The translations under genes and the position numbers were made by a program. The notes beneath the pieces are model-generated. The model had not been told where the DNA came from. It saw only the letters and a program-made list of their open reading frames with translations, and made no database searches. A DNA stretch of 45,757 bases, from NCBI RefSeq assembly GCF_007990715.1, contig NZ_BJWY01000051.1:1-45757 (forward strand), written 5' to 3'. Source of the stretch: Nocardia seriolae NBRC 15557. Lineage in GTDB: Bacteria > Actinomycetota > Actinomycetes > Mycobacteriales > Mycobacteriaceae. Below are positions 27,320 through 35,601 of the stretch, piece by piece (within the stretch, counting starts at the first letter, position 1; every line of letters begins with the position of its first letter).

Positions 27320-29596
27320 ATGACCAGTCCGGCGCTCGCCGATCCGCCCCGATCCCCGGACTCCGCGCCCCGGCCCGGCCGCCTCGGCCGCTGGGGCGAG
27401 CTCATGGCCCGATATCCGAAGCTCGTGATCGGCGTCTGGCTGGTGCTGATCGCGGTGTGCGGCGCGGCGTATCCGGCCCTGCACGCGCGGCTGGGCGCAC
27501 CGGACTACAGCGTCCCGGGATCCGACTCGGCGGCCACCGAAAGCCTTGTCGCACGGCACTTCTCACAGCTCGGCGCGGAGCAGGACCTCATCGTCCTGCA
27601 TTCGGACCGCTACACCGTGGACGATCCGCGCTTCCGGGCGGCCATCGACCGAGCGGTGGGCGCGGCCCGCGAGGTCTCGGGCGTCGCGGGGGCGGTCGGG
27701 CCGTTCGAGGGCGATCCGAGACAGCAGATCTCCGCCGACCGCCACACCGCACTGGGCATCGCGGGCTTGAACGGCGGCATGTCCGAGCGGATCGATGTGG
27801 CCGCCCGGCTGCAGACCGCCCTGACCGCCGCCTCCGACGCCGACGTCCGGGCGAACCTGACCGGGTACTCGCCGGTCGAGGGCGAGCTGATCCGGATGGA
27901 GACCGCCGACATCACGCGCGGCGAGGCCATCGGCCTGCCGATCGCGGCGGTCGTGCTGGTGCTGGCGCTGGGCGCGATCGTCGCGGCCACCCTGCCGATC
28001 TCGGTCACCGCCGCCGGGATCGCGCTGGCGGTGGGCGTGCTGTTCGGGCTCGCGAGCTTCCTGAGCTTCGACTCCTTCGTGCTGTCGGTGGCGACCATGA
28101 TCGGCACCGGTACCGCCATCGACTACGCCATGTTCCTGGTGAGCCGTTTCAACGAGGAGCTGACCAAGCGCGGCATCCGGGATCGCAAGACCCGCAGGGA
28201 GATTCGGGAGGCCGTCGGGGCGGCCTTCGACACCACCGGCCGCACCATCCTGGCCTCGGGACTGATCGTCATGATCTCGCTGAGCTCGCTGACGGTGGTC
28301 GGGCTGCCCATGCTCGACGGCGTGGCGCTGGGCGTCGTCACCGCCGTGATCGGCACGCTGATCGCCGCCTTCACACTGCTGCCCGCCCTGCTGTCGGTGC
28401 TCGGCCCGGCCGTCAACCGGGGTGCCCTCCCGGCGCGGCTGCGACCGGCCGAGACCCGTTCGACCGCGGCGTCGAGCGCCTGGGCGCGCTGGGCGCACCT
28501 GGTGATGGGCAGGCCCCTGGTGTTCGGCGTGCTCGGAGTGGCACTGCTGGCACTGTTGTCGCTCCCGATCACCGGTATTCGCTACGGCATCGACATGGGT
28601 CTGAACTCGCTGGGAGATCGGCCGACGGGGCAGGCGACGCGCCTGGTGCAGAAGGAATTCGGCCCCGGTCTGCTGTCCCCCATCCAGGTCGTCGCCTCCG
28701 GCCCCGGCGACACCGCGCTCTCCGCCGACGGCCGCACCCAGGTGCTGCGGCTGGTCACCGACCTGGCCCGCGACCCCCGCGTGGCCACCGTGCTCCCGCA
28801 GCAGACCGACGGCCGCTATCTGGCCACCGTGGTACCCAAGGACGCCTTCGACTCCACCACGGTCAGCGAGCTCACCGCCGATATCCGTTCCCGCGCAACG
28901 GCTGCCGACTCGGCGCGGGTGCTGGTCGGCGGCACGCCCGCCATGTTCGGCGACGTGTCGGGCCTGATCTCCCGGGGCTTCCCCTGGGTCATCGCACTCG
29001 TGCTGACCGCGTCGCTGGCCTTCCTGGTGGTGACCTTCCGCTCGATCGTGCTGGCGCTCAAGGCGATCGCGCTCAATCTGCTGGCCACCGGCGCGGCCCT
29101 GGGCATTACGGTCATCGTCTTCCAGCACGGCGTCGGCCAGTCGGCACTGGGCTTTCACAGCGCCGGGTTCCTCCAGGTCTTCCTGCCCATGCTGGTGTTC
29201 GCCGTGCTGTTCGGATTGTCCATGGACTATGAGGTTTTCCTGATTCGCCGCATGAAGGAGGCATGGGAGCGCACCCACGACAATGCCACCGCGGTGGCCG
29301 AGGGCCTGCAACGCACCGCCCGGCCCATCACCGCCGCGGCCGCCATCATGGTCGCGGTGTTCGCGAGCTTCCTGAGCGCGGATGTCACGGAGTTGAAGGA
29401 GGTCGGCTTCGCCCTGGCCGTCGCGGTGGCCATCGATGCGGTGATCGTGCGCCTGATCCTGGTCCCGGCGTTCATGCGGCTGTTCGGCCGCTGGAACTGG
29501 TGGCTGCCCAGCCTGCCCGGTCTGGTACGCCGGTTCGGTCGTCAGCCGAAGATCGACTCCAGCGACACCAGGATCGACGCCACCACCTCGGCGTAG
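27320..29596 (+). CDS. MMPL/RND-family membrane exporter
   Basis: Large integral membrane transporter of 758 residues. ATG 27320 follows GGGAGG; an upstream in-frame start runs through the operator and is unlikely. Topology follows the MMPL pattern: TM1 near 32-52, an extracellular loop of about 130 residues, TM2-6 clustered near 190-370 (LPIAAVVLVLALGAIVAATL; GTGTAIDYAMFLVSRF), then TM7, a second loop and TM8-12 (FPWVIALVLTASLAFLVVTF; FGLSMDYEVFLIRRMKEAWE). The Asp-Tyr pairs in TM4 (IDYAMF) and TM10 (MDYEVF) are the proton-relay residues of MmpL proteins. It probably exports a lipid or hydrophobic drug. Its last 55 bases overlap the convergent TetR gene. Confidence 0.92.
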   Translation: MTSPALADPPRSPDSAPRPGRLGRWGELMARYPKLVIGVWLVLIAVCGAAYPALHARLGAPDYSVPGSDSAATESLVARHFSQLGAEQDLIVLHSDRYTVDDPRFRAAIDRAVGAAREVSGVAGAVGPFEGDPRQQISADRHTALGIAGLNGGMSERIDVAARLQTALTAASDADVRANLTGYSPVEGELIRMETADITRGEAIGLPIAAVVLVLALGAIVAATLPISVTAAGIALAVGVLFGLASFLSFDSFVLSVATMIGTGTAIDYAMFLVSRFNEELTKRGIRDRKTRREIREAVGAAFDTTGRTILASGLIVMISLSSLTVVGLPMLDGVALGVVTAVIGTLIAAFTLLPALLSVLGPAVNRGALPARLRPAETRSTAASSAWARWAHLVMGRPLVFGVLGVALLALLSLPITGIRYGIDMGLNSLGDRPTGQATRLVQKEFGPGLLSPIQVVASGPGDTALSADGRTQVLRLVTDLARDPRVATVLPQQTDGRYLATVVPKDAFDSTTVSELTADIRSRATAADSARVLVGGTPAMFGDVSGLISRGFPWVIALVLTASLAFLVVTFRSIVLALKAIALNLLATGAALGITVIVFQHGVGQSALGFHSAGFLQVFLPMLVFAVLFGLSMDYEVFLIRRMKEAWERTHDNATAVAEGLQRTARPITAAAAIMVAVFASFLSADVTELKEVGFALAVAVAIDAVIVRLILVPAFMRLFGRWNWWLPSLPGLVRRFGRQPKIDSSDTRIDATTSA

Positions 29597-30174
29597 ACAT
29601 CCTTCAACCGGCCCTCGAAACCCGTTCCGGCCCAATGGTCCAGGGCCGCCATGCACACCCAGATGATGATGGCCGACGCGGTCCGCACCTGGAGATCGTT
29701 GGCGTCGCGCCCGGTGACCTCCGCGAGCGCGATCCGGAACTCGTCCTCGAGTTCGCGCATCCGCTCGGCCTGGCGCAGCTTCACCTCGGGAATGGTCGCC
29801 ACGAATTCCATCCGCACCCGGGTGCGCTGCTCGACGTCCTCGGTCACGATCTCGTCGAGCACCGGCGCGACCAAAGGCCGTGCGATGACCAGTAATTCGC
29901 GAAGTTCGCGCGGCTGCCCGCCGCCCACCGCGCGCAGGATCTCCAGGGTCTTCGGGTCGGTCTCGTCGTAGAGGACCAGCATCTCCTTGGTCCCGAAGTA
30001 CCGATAGATCGAACTCGGCGACACCCCGGCCGCCGCGGCCACCCGCTCGACGGTGATCTCGCGATATCCGTGCGCGGTGAACAAATCCAGCGCGACCCGC
30101 TGGATCCGGCTCATGGCCTCGATCTTGCGGCGCTCCCACAGCGAGGGCGTGGACTCAATGGTTGACTCGGACAT
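29542..30174 (-). CDS. TetR-family transcriptional regulator
   Basis: Repressor-type protein of 210 residues. The N-terminal HTH (about 18-65) shows VALDLFTAHGYREITVERVA followed by AAGVSPSSIYRYFGTKE, the classical TetR fold. The C-terminal part is an all-helical effector and dimer domain without a recognisable ligand signature. It converges on and overlaps the MMPL gene, and the palindrome before that gene is a plausible target. Only 21 bases separate its ATG from the rpsA terminator, so its promoter must overlap that hairpin, lie inside the frame, or it depends on read-through from rpsA. A second start at ATG 30114 is possible but would cut into the HTH-leading helix. Confidence 0.88.
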   Translation of the reverse strand: MSESTIESTPSLWERRKIEAMSRIQRVALDLFTAHGYREITVERVAAAAGVSPSSIYRYFGTKEMLVLYDETDPKTLEILRAVGGGQPRELRELLVIARPLVAPVLDEIVTEDVEQRTRVRMEFVATIPEVKLRQAERMRELEDEFRIALAEVTGRDANDLQVRTASAIIIWVCMAALDHWAGTGFEGRLKDVYAEVVASILVSLESIFG

Positions 30175-30195
30175 CTCAATTCCGAGAATAGCGAA

Positions 30196-30226
30196 AGCCC
30201 CCGGGTCCTTGGTGGACCCGGGGGCT
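30196..30226 (-). terminator. rpsA terminator
   Basis: AGCCCCCGGGTCC (30196-30208) pairs perfectly with GGACCCGGGGGCT (30214-30226) around TTGGT. It follows the rpsA stop by 32 bases on the minus strand. Confidence 0.85.
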
Positions 30227-30258
30227 TCCTACTTGCCTATTCCCGCACGGGAAGCGAA

Positions 30259-31725
30259 TCAGGCGTTGCCCGACAGCTTCTCACGCAGGGCAGCCAACTG
30301 CGCGTCGCTCGCGAGCGAGCCACCGGCCGACTCGGAGGAGGACGAAGCGGCAGCCTGCGAACCGGACTCCGAGGAGTAGTTCTGCGGCCCGCCGTTGGCG
30401 GCCTCAGCGGCGGCGTCGGCCGCCATCTTCTCCATCTGAGCGGTGTGCATCTTGTGGCGACGCTCGGCCTCGGCGTACCGGGTCTCCCACTCTTCACGCT
30501 GCTTCTCGAAGCCCTCGAGCCATTCGTTGGTCTCGGAGTCGAAGCCCTCGGGGAAGATGTAGTTGCCCTGGTCGTCGTAGCTGTCGGCCATGCCGTACTT
30601 CGACGGGTCGAACTCGGCGGTGTAGTCCTCGTTGGCCTGCTTCAGCGACAGCGAGATCCGGCGACGCTCGAGGTCGATGTCGATGACCTTGACCATGGCG
30701 TCGTCGCCGACGGCGACAACCTGGTCCGGGACCTCGACGTGGCGCTCGGCCAGCTCGGAGATGTGAACCAGGCCCTCGATGCCCTCTTCGACGCGCACGA
30801 ACGCACCGAACGGAACCAGCTTGGTGACCTTGCCCGGCCCGATCTGACCGATCGCGTGGGTGCGGGCGAACTGACGCCACGGGTCTTCCTGGGTCGCCTT
30901 GAGCGACAGGGAGACACGCTCGCGGTCGAGATCGACGTCGAGAACCTCGACGGTGACCTCGTTGCCGACCTCGACAACCTCGGACGGGTGGTCGATGTGC
31001 TTCCAGGACAGCTCGGAGACGTGCACCAGACCGTCGACGCCACCCAGGTCCACGAAGGCACCGAAGTTGACGATGGAGGACACGACGCCCTTGCGGACCT
31101 GGCCCTTCTGGAGCTGGTGCAGGAACTCGCTGCGGACCTCGGACTGGGTCTGCTCGAGCCAGGCGCGACGCGACAGGACCACGTTGTTGCGGTTCTTGTC
31201 GAGCTCGATGATCTTGGCCTCGATCTCCTTGCCGACGTACGGCTGGAGGTCGCGGACACGGCGCATCTCGACCAGCGAAGCCGGGAGGAAGCCGCGCAGA
31301 CCGATGTCCAGGATCAGGCCGCCCTTGACGACCTCGATGACGGTGCCCTTGACGGCCTCGTCCTTCTCCTTGAGCTCCTCGATCGTGCCCCAAGCCCGCT
31401 CGTACTGAGCGCGCTTCTTCGACAGGATCAGGCGGCCTTCCTTGTCCTCCTTGGTGAGAACGAGGGCCTCGACCTCATCGCCCACGGAAACGACCTCGGC
31501 CGGGTCGACATCGTGCTTGATGGACAGTTCGCGAGACGGGATCACGCCTTCGGTCTTGTAACCGATGTCGAGAAGGACCTCATCGCGATCGACCTTGACG
31601 ATGGTTCCTTCGACGATGTCACCGTCGTTGAAGTACTTGATGGTCTTGTCGATGGCGGCGAGGAAGTCCTCGGCAGTGCCGATGTCGTTGACGGCAACCT
31701 GCGGCGAGGTGACAGTGGTGGGCAT
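30259..31725 (-). CDS. rpsA: 30S ribosomal protein S1
   Basis: RNA-binding ribosomal protein of about 488 residues that helps load mRNA and, in mycobacteria, has been linked to trans-translation and pyrazinoic acid. Four S1 (OB-fold) domains lie at roughly 33-105, 123-188, 209-277 and 294-363; conserved pieces include EGTIVKVDRDEVLLDIGYK, GGLILDIGLRGFLPASLVEM and NFGAFVDLGGVDGLVHVSEL. The C-terminal tail is Ser/Ala-rich and ends SDAQLAALREKLSGNA. The start at ATG 31725 (MPTTVTSPQVAVNDIG) matches the mycobacterial N-terminus; an in-frame ATG at 31767 would add 14 residues. It lies next to coaE in other Mycobacteriales, but here six kb of other genes intervene. Divergent from the methyltransferase. 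Confidence 0.97.
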   Translation of the reverse strand: MPTTVTSPQVAVNDIGTAEDFLAAIDKTIKYFNDGDIVEGTIVKVDRDEVLLDIGYKTEGVIPSRELSIKHDVDPAEVVSVGDEVEALVLTKEDKEGRLILSKKRAQYERAWGTIEELKEKDEAVKGTVIEVVKGGLILDIGLRGFLPASLVEMRRVRDLQPYVGKEIEAKIIELDKNRNNVVLSRRAWLEQTQSEVRSEFLHQLQKGQVRKGVVSSIVNFGAFVDLGGVDGLVHVSELSWKHIDHPSEVVEVGNEVTVEVLDVDLDRERVSLSLKATQEDPWRQFARTHAIGQIGPGKVTKLVPFGAFVRVEEGIEGLVHISELAERHVEVPDQVVAVGDDAMVKVIDIDLERRRISLSLKQANEDYTAEFDPSKYGMADSYDDQGNYIFPEGFDSETNEWLEGFEKQREEWETRYAEAERRHKMHTAQMEKMAADAAAEAANGGPQNYSSESGSQAAASSSSESAGGSLASDAQLAALREKLSGNA

Positions 31726-32010
31726 GTGTTGGGAGGCTCCGGACGGATTGTGGTCGGTAGTGGACATGTGGACTTTCGGTATTGCTGCGAACACACAGCT
31801 GTTGGAACTAACGTTTGCAGACATGCACAGCACATCGCTGCGACGCTGCGCAACGCTGCCCTGAGAAGCATGCGGACTCACAGCACGATTGTCTGCTCTA
31901 CTCGGTCTCGAGAAACCGGGTACAGAAGACACTCGCGGAAAACAGCGTACGCGACGCGTGTTGTACCAAGCAAACATGGGTCCCATCGCAACCCTCGATA
32001 GGGTGAGCCC

Positions 32011-32883
32011 ATGTCCGAAGATCACTCTGCCACCCCCGACGACGCCCGGCACGCCGAGGCCAATGCCCTTCTCGGAACGGTCGGAGTGACCCGCGCCAAG
32101 ATTGACTCCGAGACCAGTCAGCGCGCCAGCCGCAAGTGGTGGGACGCCGACGCGGCCGCCTATCACGACACCCACGCCGACTTCCTCGGCGTGGACTCCC
32201 CCGCCGGCGAGTTCGTGTGGTGCCCGGAGGGATTGCACGAAGGTGACTGGCATCTGCTCGGGGATATAGAAGGAAAGCGGATCCTGGAGATCGGCTGCGG
32301 TTCGGCCCCTTGCTCGCGCTGGCTCGCCTCGCACGGCGCGCACCCGGTCGGCCTCGATATCTCCCGTTCCATGCTGGATCGAGGGCTCGCCGCCATGGCC
32401 GCGGGCGGCCCGCGCGTCCCGCTCATTCAGGCGGGTGCCGAAGAGTTGCCCTTCGCCGACGAGTCCTTCGACCTGGCCTGCTCCGCCTTCGGCGCGGTCC
32501 CCTTCGTCGCCGACTCCGGTCAGGTCATGCGCGAGGTCCACCGCGTCCTCAAGCCGGGCGGCCGCTGGGTCTTCTCCGTCAACCACCCCATGCGCTGGAT
32601 CTTCCCCGACGACCCGGGCCCCGACGGCCTGCGCGCCACCATCCCCTACTTCGACCGCACCCCCTACGTCGAAATGGACTCCGAGGGCGAGCCCACCTAC
32701 GTCGAGCACCACCGCACCATCGGCGACCGCGTCCGCGAAATCGTCGCCGCCGGCCTCACCCTCGTCGACATCATCGAACCCGACTGGCCCGAATGGCTCG
32801 ACCGCGAGTGGGGTCAGTGGAGCCCCCTGCGCGGCGAGATCTTCCCCGGCACAGCCATATTCGTCACCGAGAAGCGCGCCTGA
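32011..32883 (+). CDS. class I SAM-dependent methyltransferase
   Basis: Cytosolic Rossmann-fold methyltransferase of 290 residues. Motif I is ILEIGCGSAPCSRWL (about 91-105). Motif II region VGLDISRSMLDRG follows, then AEELPFADESFDLACSAFGAVPF (post-II/III region) and the VHRVLKPGGRWVFSVNH beta-strand typical of the Methyltransf_11 family. The substrate is not evident; the N-terminal extension SRKWWDADAAAYHDTHADF is common in actinobacterial members of this group. The ATG is preceded by AGGGTGAGCCC, and TAGGGT ends six bases before the ATG, so the mRNA could be leaderless or use AGGGTG as its site. Divergent from rpsA; followed after 41 bases by a protein kinase. Confidence 0.9.
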   Translation: MSEDHSATPDDARHAEANALLGTVGVTRAKIDSETSQRASRKWWDADAAAYHDTHADFLGVDSPAGEFVWCPEGLHEGDWHLLGDIEGKRILEIGCGSAPCSRWLASHGAHPVGLDISRSMLDRGLAAMAAGGPRVPLIQAGAEELPFADESFDLACSAFGAVPFVADSGQVMREVHRVLKPGGRWVFSVNHPMRWIFPDDPGPDGLRATIPYFDRTPYVEMDSEGEPTYVEHHRTIGDRVREIVAAGLTLVDIIEPDWPEWLDREWGQWSPLRGEIFPGTAIFVTEKRA

Positions 32884-32924
32884 TCCCATCGCCGTTACCC
32901 TCGGGGTGAATCAGGGGGTGTGGC

Positions 32925-34400
32925 GTGCAGGAGAGCTCGTTCGGCCGATATCGGCTGCTCGATGTGCTCGGCGCGGGCGGCATGGGGCAGGTGTTCCGTG
33001 CCTTCGACACCGGGACGAACCGGATCGTGGCGCTCAAGGTGCTGCCGCCGGTGCTCGCGCACGATCCGGTGTACCGGGAGCGGTTCCGCCGCGCGGCGCT
33101 GGCCACCGCGCGGCTGACCGAGCCGCATGTCATTCCGATCCACGATTTCGGGGAGATCGACGGGCGGCTGTTCCTGGATATGCGTCTGGTCGAGGGCGTG
33201 GATCTGGGTACCCGGCTCGGCCTGGACGGGCCGCTGGCTCCGGCCTCGGCAGTGGCGGTCATCGGCCAGATCGCGGCGGCGCTGGACGCGGCGCATCGCG
33301 CCGGGCTGGTGCATCGCGATGTGAAGCCGTCGAACATCCTCATCACCGCGGACGATTTCGCGTATCTGATCGACTTCGGCATCGCGCGCGGCGGCGACGA
33401 CACCGGGCTCACCACCGACGGCGCGGCGATCGGCACCTTCGCCTACATGGCCCCGGAACGCCTGGAGGATGGGGACTACGACGCGCGCGCCGACGTGTAC
33501 TCGCTGGCCTGTGTGCTCTACGAATGCCTGACCGGTTCGAAACCGTTCCCGGGCACCAGTGTCGAGCGGCAGATCGCTGCGCATCTGTCCGCGCCGCCAC
33601 CGCGGCCCTCGGTCGAAGGACGGGTGCCGGGTGCGTTCGACGCGGTCATCGGCCACGGCATGGCGAAGGATCCGAATCACCGCTACCCGTCGGCCGGGGC
33701 CTTGGCCGCCGCCGCGCAGGCGGCGCTGGCCGGAGCCGAACCGCCCACCGCGCAGCTACCGGCGCGGGTGAAAGAGGCCGCCGTACGGTCGAATCCGCCG
33801 TCGGGCGCGACGGTCACCGAACGCGCGCACCGTCCCGCCGATCCGGCGAAACGGTCACTGCGCGCATTGGTGTGGGCGGCCTCGATGGCGGTGGCGGCGA
33901 TCGTCGCGGTAACCCTGGTGACCGGTCAATTACGCACGGGCGGAAACAATTCGGCGAGCTCGCCATCGCCCGCGACCTATGCGACCGCAACCTCGCCGCT
34001 GGCGCTCCCGGGCCCGGCCACCGCCGCACCGTCGACAGTCCCGTTCCTGTCCACCGCCGCACCCGGCCCCGTGACCTCGACCCCCACGCAGGCCACTGCC
34101 CTGGCGGACTTCGTCCGCGCGCACTACGCGCTGCTGCCCGCCGACACGTCGACCGCCTGGGCCCGCCTGACCACGCGGTACCAGACCTTCATCGGTGGCT
34201 ACGACGCCTACCGAAACTTCTGGGGCACAGTCGAATCGGCTACGGCGTGGGACGTCTCTGCGGATGCGGCGCAGCAGACCGTGACGTACCGCCTGAACCT
34301 GCGCTACCGTGACGGCCGCACCGCGACCGAGCTGCGGCGGGCACGCCTGGTCCCGACCGGTGGCAGCTATTTGATCGACAGCGCCGAACTGGTGTCGTGA
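32925..34400 (+). CDS. transmembrane Ser/Thr protein kinase (PknH/PknE-like)
   Basis: Eukaryote-type receptor kinase of 491 residues. GTG 32925 follows AGGGGG by six bases. Residues 8-275 form the kinase domain: glycine loop LGAGGMGQVFRAF, catalytic Lys38 (VALKVL), HRDVKPSN catalytic loop, DFG in YLIDFGIARGG, a Thr-rich activation loop (DTGLTTDGAAIGTF) and MAPERL. After a basic juxtamembrane segment a single TM helix lies at about 305-327 (LVWAASMAVAAIVAVTLVTG). A Ser/Pro/Ala-rich stalk follows, then an extracellular domain of about 110 residues (DFVRAHYALLPADTSTAWARL) of the NTF2-like or PknH-sensor type. It probably senses a cell-wall or extracellular signal; autophosphorylation in the activation loop is expected from the family. 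The methyltransferase upstream may be co-transcribed. Confidence 0.93.
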   Translation: MQESSFGRYRLLDVLGAGGMGQVFRAFDTGTNRIVALKVLPPVLAHDPVYRERFRRAALATARLTEPHVIPIHDFGEIDGRLFLDMRLVEGVDLGTRLGLDGPLAPASAVAVIGQIAAALDAAHRAGLVHRDVKPSNILITADDFAYLIDFGIARGGDDTGLTTDGAAIGTFAYMAPERLEDGDYDARADVYSLACVLYECLTGSKPFPGTSVERQIAAHLSAPPPRPSVEGRVPGAFDAVIGHGMAKDPNHRYPSAGALAAAAQAALAGAEPPTAQLPARVKEAAVRSNPPSGATVTERAHRPADPAKRSLRALVWAASMAVAAIVAVTLVTGQLRTGGNNSASSPSPATYATATSPLALPGPATAAPSTVPFLSTAAPGPVTSTPTQATALADFVRAHYALLPADTSTAWARLTTRYQTFIGGYDAYRNFWGTVESATAWDVSADAAQQTVTYRLNLRYRDGRTATELRRARLVPTGGSYLIDSAELVS

Positions 34401-34420
34401 GCTCTGCGCCGGCGAATGGC

Positions 34421-34452
34421 CGCTGCCCCGGCCGGTTTCGGCCGAGGCAGCG
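34421..34452. terminator. hairpin terminator between kinase and RHH gene
   Basis: CGCTGCC (34421-34427) pairs with GGCAGCG (34446-34452); after one mismatch CGGCC pairs with GGCCG around GGTTTC. It serves the convergent kinase and ribbon-helix-helix genes. Confidence 0.72.
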
Positions 34453-34463
34453 GGTCGGGATGA

Positions 34464-34622
34464 TCATTTCGGTTCGCGGCCGACGTTTTTGAGGGCCATC
34501 CTGAGCGCGTATTCGATTTGGGCGTTGATGCTGCGGAGGTCGTCGGCGGCCCATTTGGCGATGGCGTCGTGGACCGTCGGGTCGAGCCGGAGCAGCACCT
34601 TTTTCGGCTCGCGCTTGGACAT
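34464..34622 (-). CDS. small Arc-type ribbon-helix-helix protein
   Basis: A 52-residue basic protein. Its ATG overlaps the SPFH stop codon (TGATG), so translation is coupled. It begins MSKREPKKVLLRLDPTVHDA; KKVLLRLDP is the beta-strand and the following AIAKWAADDLRSINAQIE plus EYALRMAL are the two helices of an Arc/MetJ-type fold. Such proteins dimerise and bind palindromic operators. The 28-base palindrome just upstream of the SPFH gene is the obvious candidate site, making this an autoregulated operon (inference). It lacks a toxin partner, so a toxin-antitoxin reading is not supported. Confidence 0.8.
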   Translation of the reverse strand: MSKREPKKVLLRLDPTVHDAIAKWAADDLRSINAQIEYALRMALKNVGREPK

Positions 34623-35503
34623 CAGGCGTAGAGGGAGCCGGCGTTGACGACGGGGGCGGCGGAGCGGTCACCGCAGAGGACCACCAGAAGGTTGGAGACC
34701 ATTGCCGCTTTGCGCTCCTCGTCGAGTTCGACCACACCCTGTTCCGAGAGGCGGTCCAGGGCCATGCCGACCATACCGACCGCGCCTTCGACAATGCGGC
34801 TGCGGGCGGCGACCACCTGGGCGGCCTGCTGGCGGACCAGCATGGCCTGGGCGATCTCCGGCGCGTAGGCCAGGTGGGTGATGCGGGCCTCGATGATCTC
34901 GATCCCGGCCAGCTGGGTGCGTTCGCGCAGTTCGGCGGTGAGCTCACCGGCGACCTCGGTGCCGTCGCGCAGGCTCGCGGTGCCCGAATCATCGGTCTGA
35001 TACGGGTGAGTGGTGGCCAGGTGCCGGACCGCGGTCTCGGACTGGGTGGTCACGAAGTCCTCGTAGTCGTCGACGGCGAAGGCGGCCTTGTAGCTGTCGA
35101 CCACCTGATAGACCACGACCGAAGCGATCTCGACCGGATTGCCGTCGGAATCATTGACCTTGAGCTTCTGAGTCTCGAAGTTGCGCACCCGCAACGAGAT
35201 CCCGCGCCGGCTGGACAACGGTGTCACCCAATGGAACCCGGCCTCACTGACCGACCCGATGTACCGGCCGAAGAACTGAATCACCTTGGCCTGGTTGGGA
35301 TTCACGGTAATGAAACCCGACGCCACCAGCACGGCGGCCAGAATCGTCACCGCCAGCAGCACACCGAGCACGGTCGACGAACCCCCGTCACCATTGCCCC
35401 GCCCGTTCAACCCGTACGTCTCGGCCGCGATCGCGACGACCAGCAGTACCAGTACCCCCAACATGACGAAGCCGTTCAGCCGGAAGGCTCGACGCAACTC
35501 CAT
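34622..35503 (-). CDS. SPFH/prohibitin-family membrane protein
   Basis: Membrane scaffold protein of 293 residues related to slipins/stomatins. Two hydrophobic segments, about 13-29 (FVMLGVLVLLVVAIAAE) and 44-65 (TVLGVLLAVTILAAVLVASG), anchor it. The SPFH domain follows: ITVNPNQAKVIQFFGRYIG, GFHWVTPLSSRRGISLRVRN, VEIASVVVYQVVDSYKAAF and LAGIEIIEARITHLAYAPEI, then an Ala/Gln-rich oligomerisation helix (AMLVRQQAAQVVAARSRIVE). Family members form ring assemblies in membrane microdomains; no protease (NfeD/FtsH) neighbour is present. The ATG is six bases after AGGAG, which abuts the palindrome at 35515-35542. First gene of a two-gene operon with the RHH protein. Confidence 0.9.
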   Translation of the reverse strand: MELRRAFRLNGFVMLGVLVLLVVAIAAETYGLNGRGNGDGGSSTVLGVLLAVTILAAVLVASGFITVNPNQAKVIQFFGRYIGSVSEAGFHWVTPLSSRRGISLRVRNFETQKLKVNDSDGNPVEIASVVVYQVVDSYKAAFAVDDYEDFVTTQSETAVRHLATTHPYQTDDSGTASLRDGTEVAGELTAELRERTQLAGIEIIEARITHLAYAPEIAQAMLVRQQAAQVVAARSRIVEGAVGMVGMALDRLSEQGVVELDEERKAAMVSNLLVVLCGDRSAAPVVNAGSLYA

Positions 35504-35514
35504 GACATTCTCCT

Positions 35515-35542
35515 AGTATCGAAGTGATATCACGACGATACT
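35515..35542. promoter_or_regulatory. 28-base nested palindrome upstream of the SPFH-RHH operon
   Basis: AGTATCG (35515-35521) and CGATACT (35536-35542) flank a perfect core GTGATATCAC (35524-35533), all sharing one centre with only two mismatched pairs. It lies 12 bases before the SPFH ATG, next to the ribosome binding site. It is the predicted operator for the RHH protein. Confidence 0.75.
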
Positions 35543-35601
35543 GCTGCGATAGCGCTTCGGCAAGGACCCTCGCGAGTTGCTCAGGCCCCTGCCAGCCGGT
35601 C

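Noticed and set aside
34464..35503. Toxin-antitoxin module reading of the RHH gene
   Set aside because: The partner is a clear SPFH membrane protein, not a toxin, and no PIN, RelE or HicA-like gene is adjacent.
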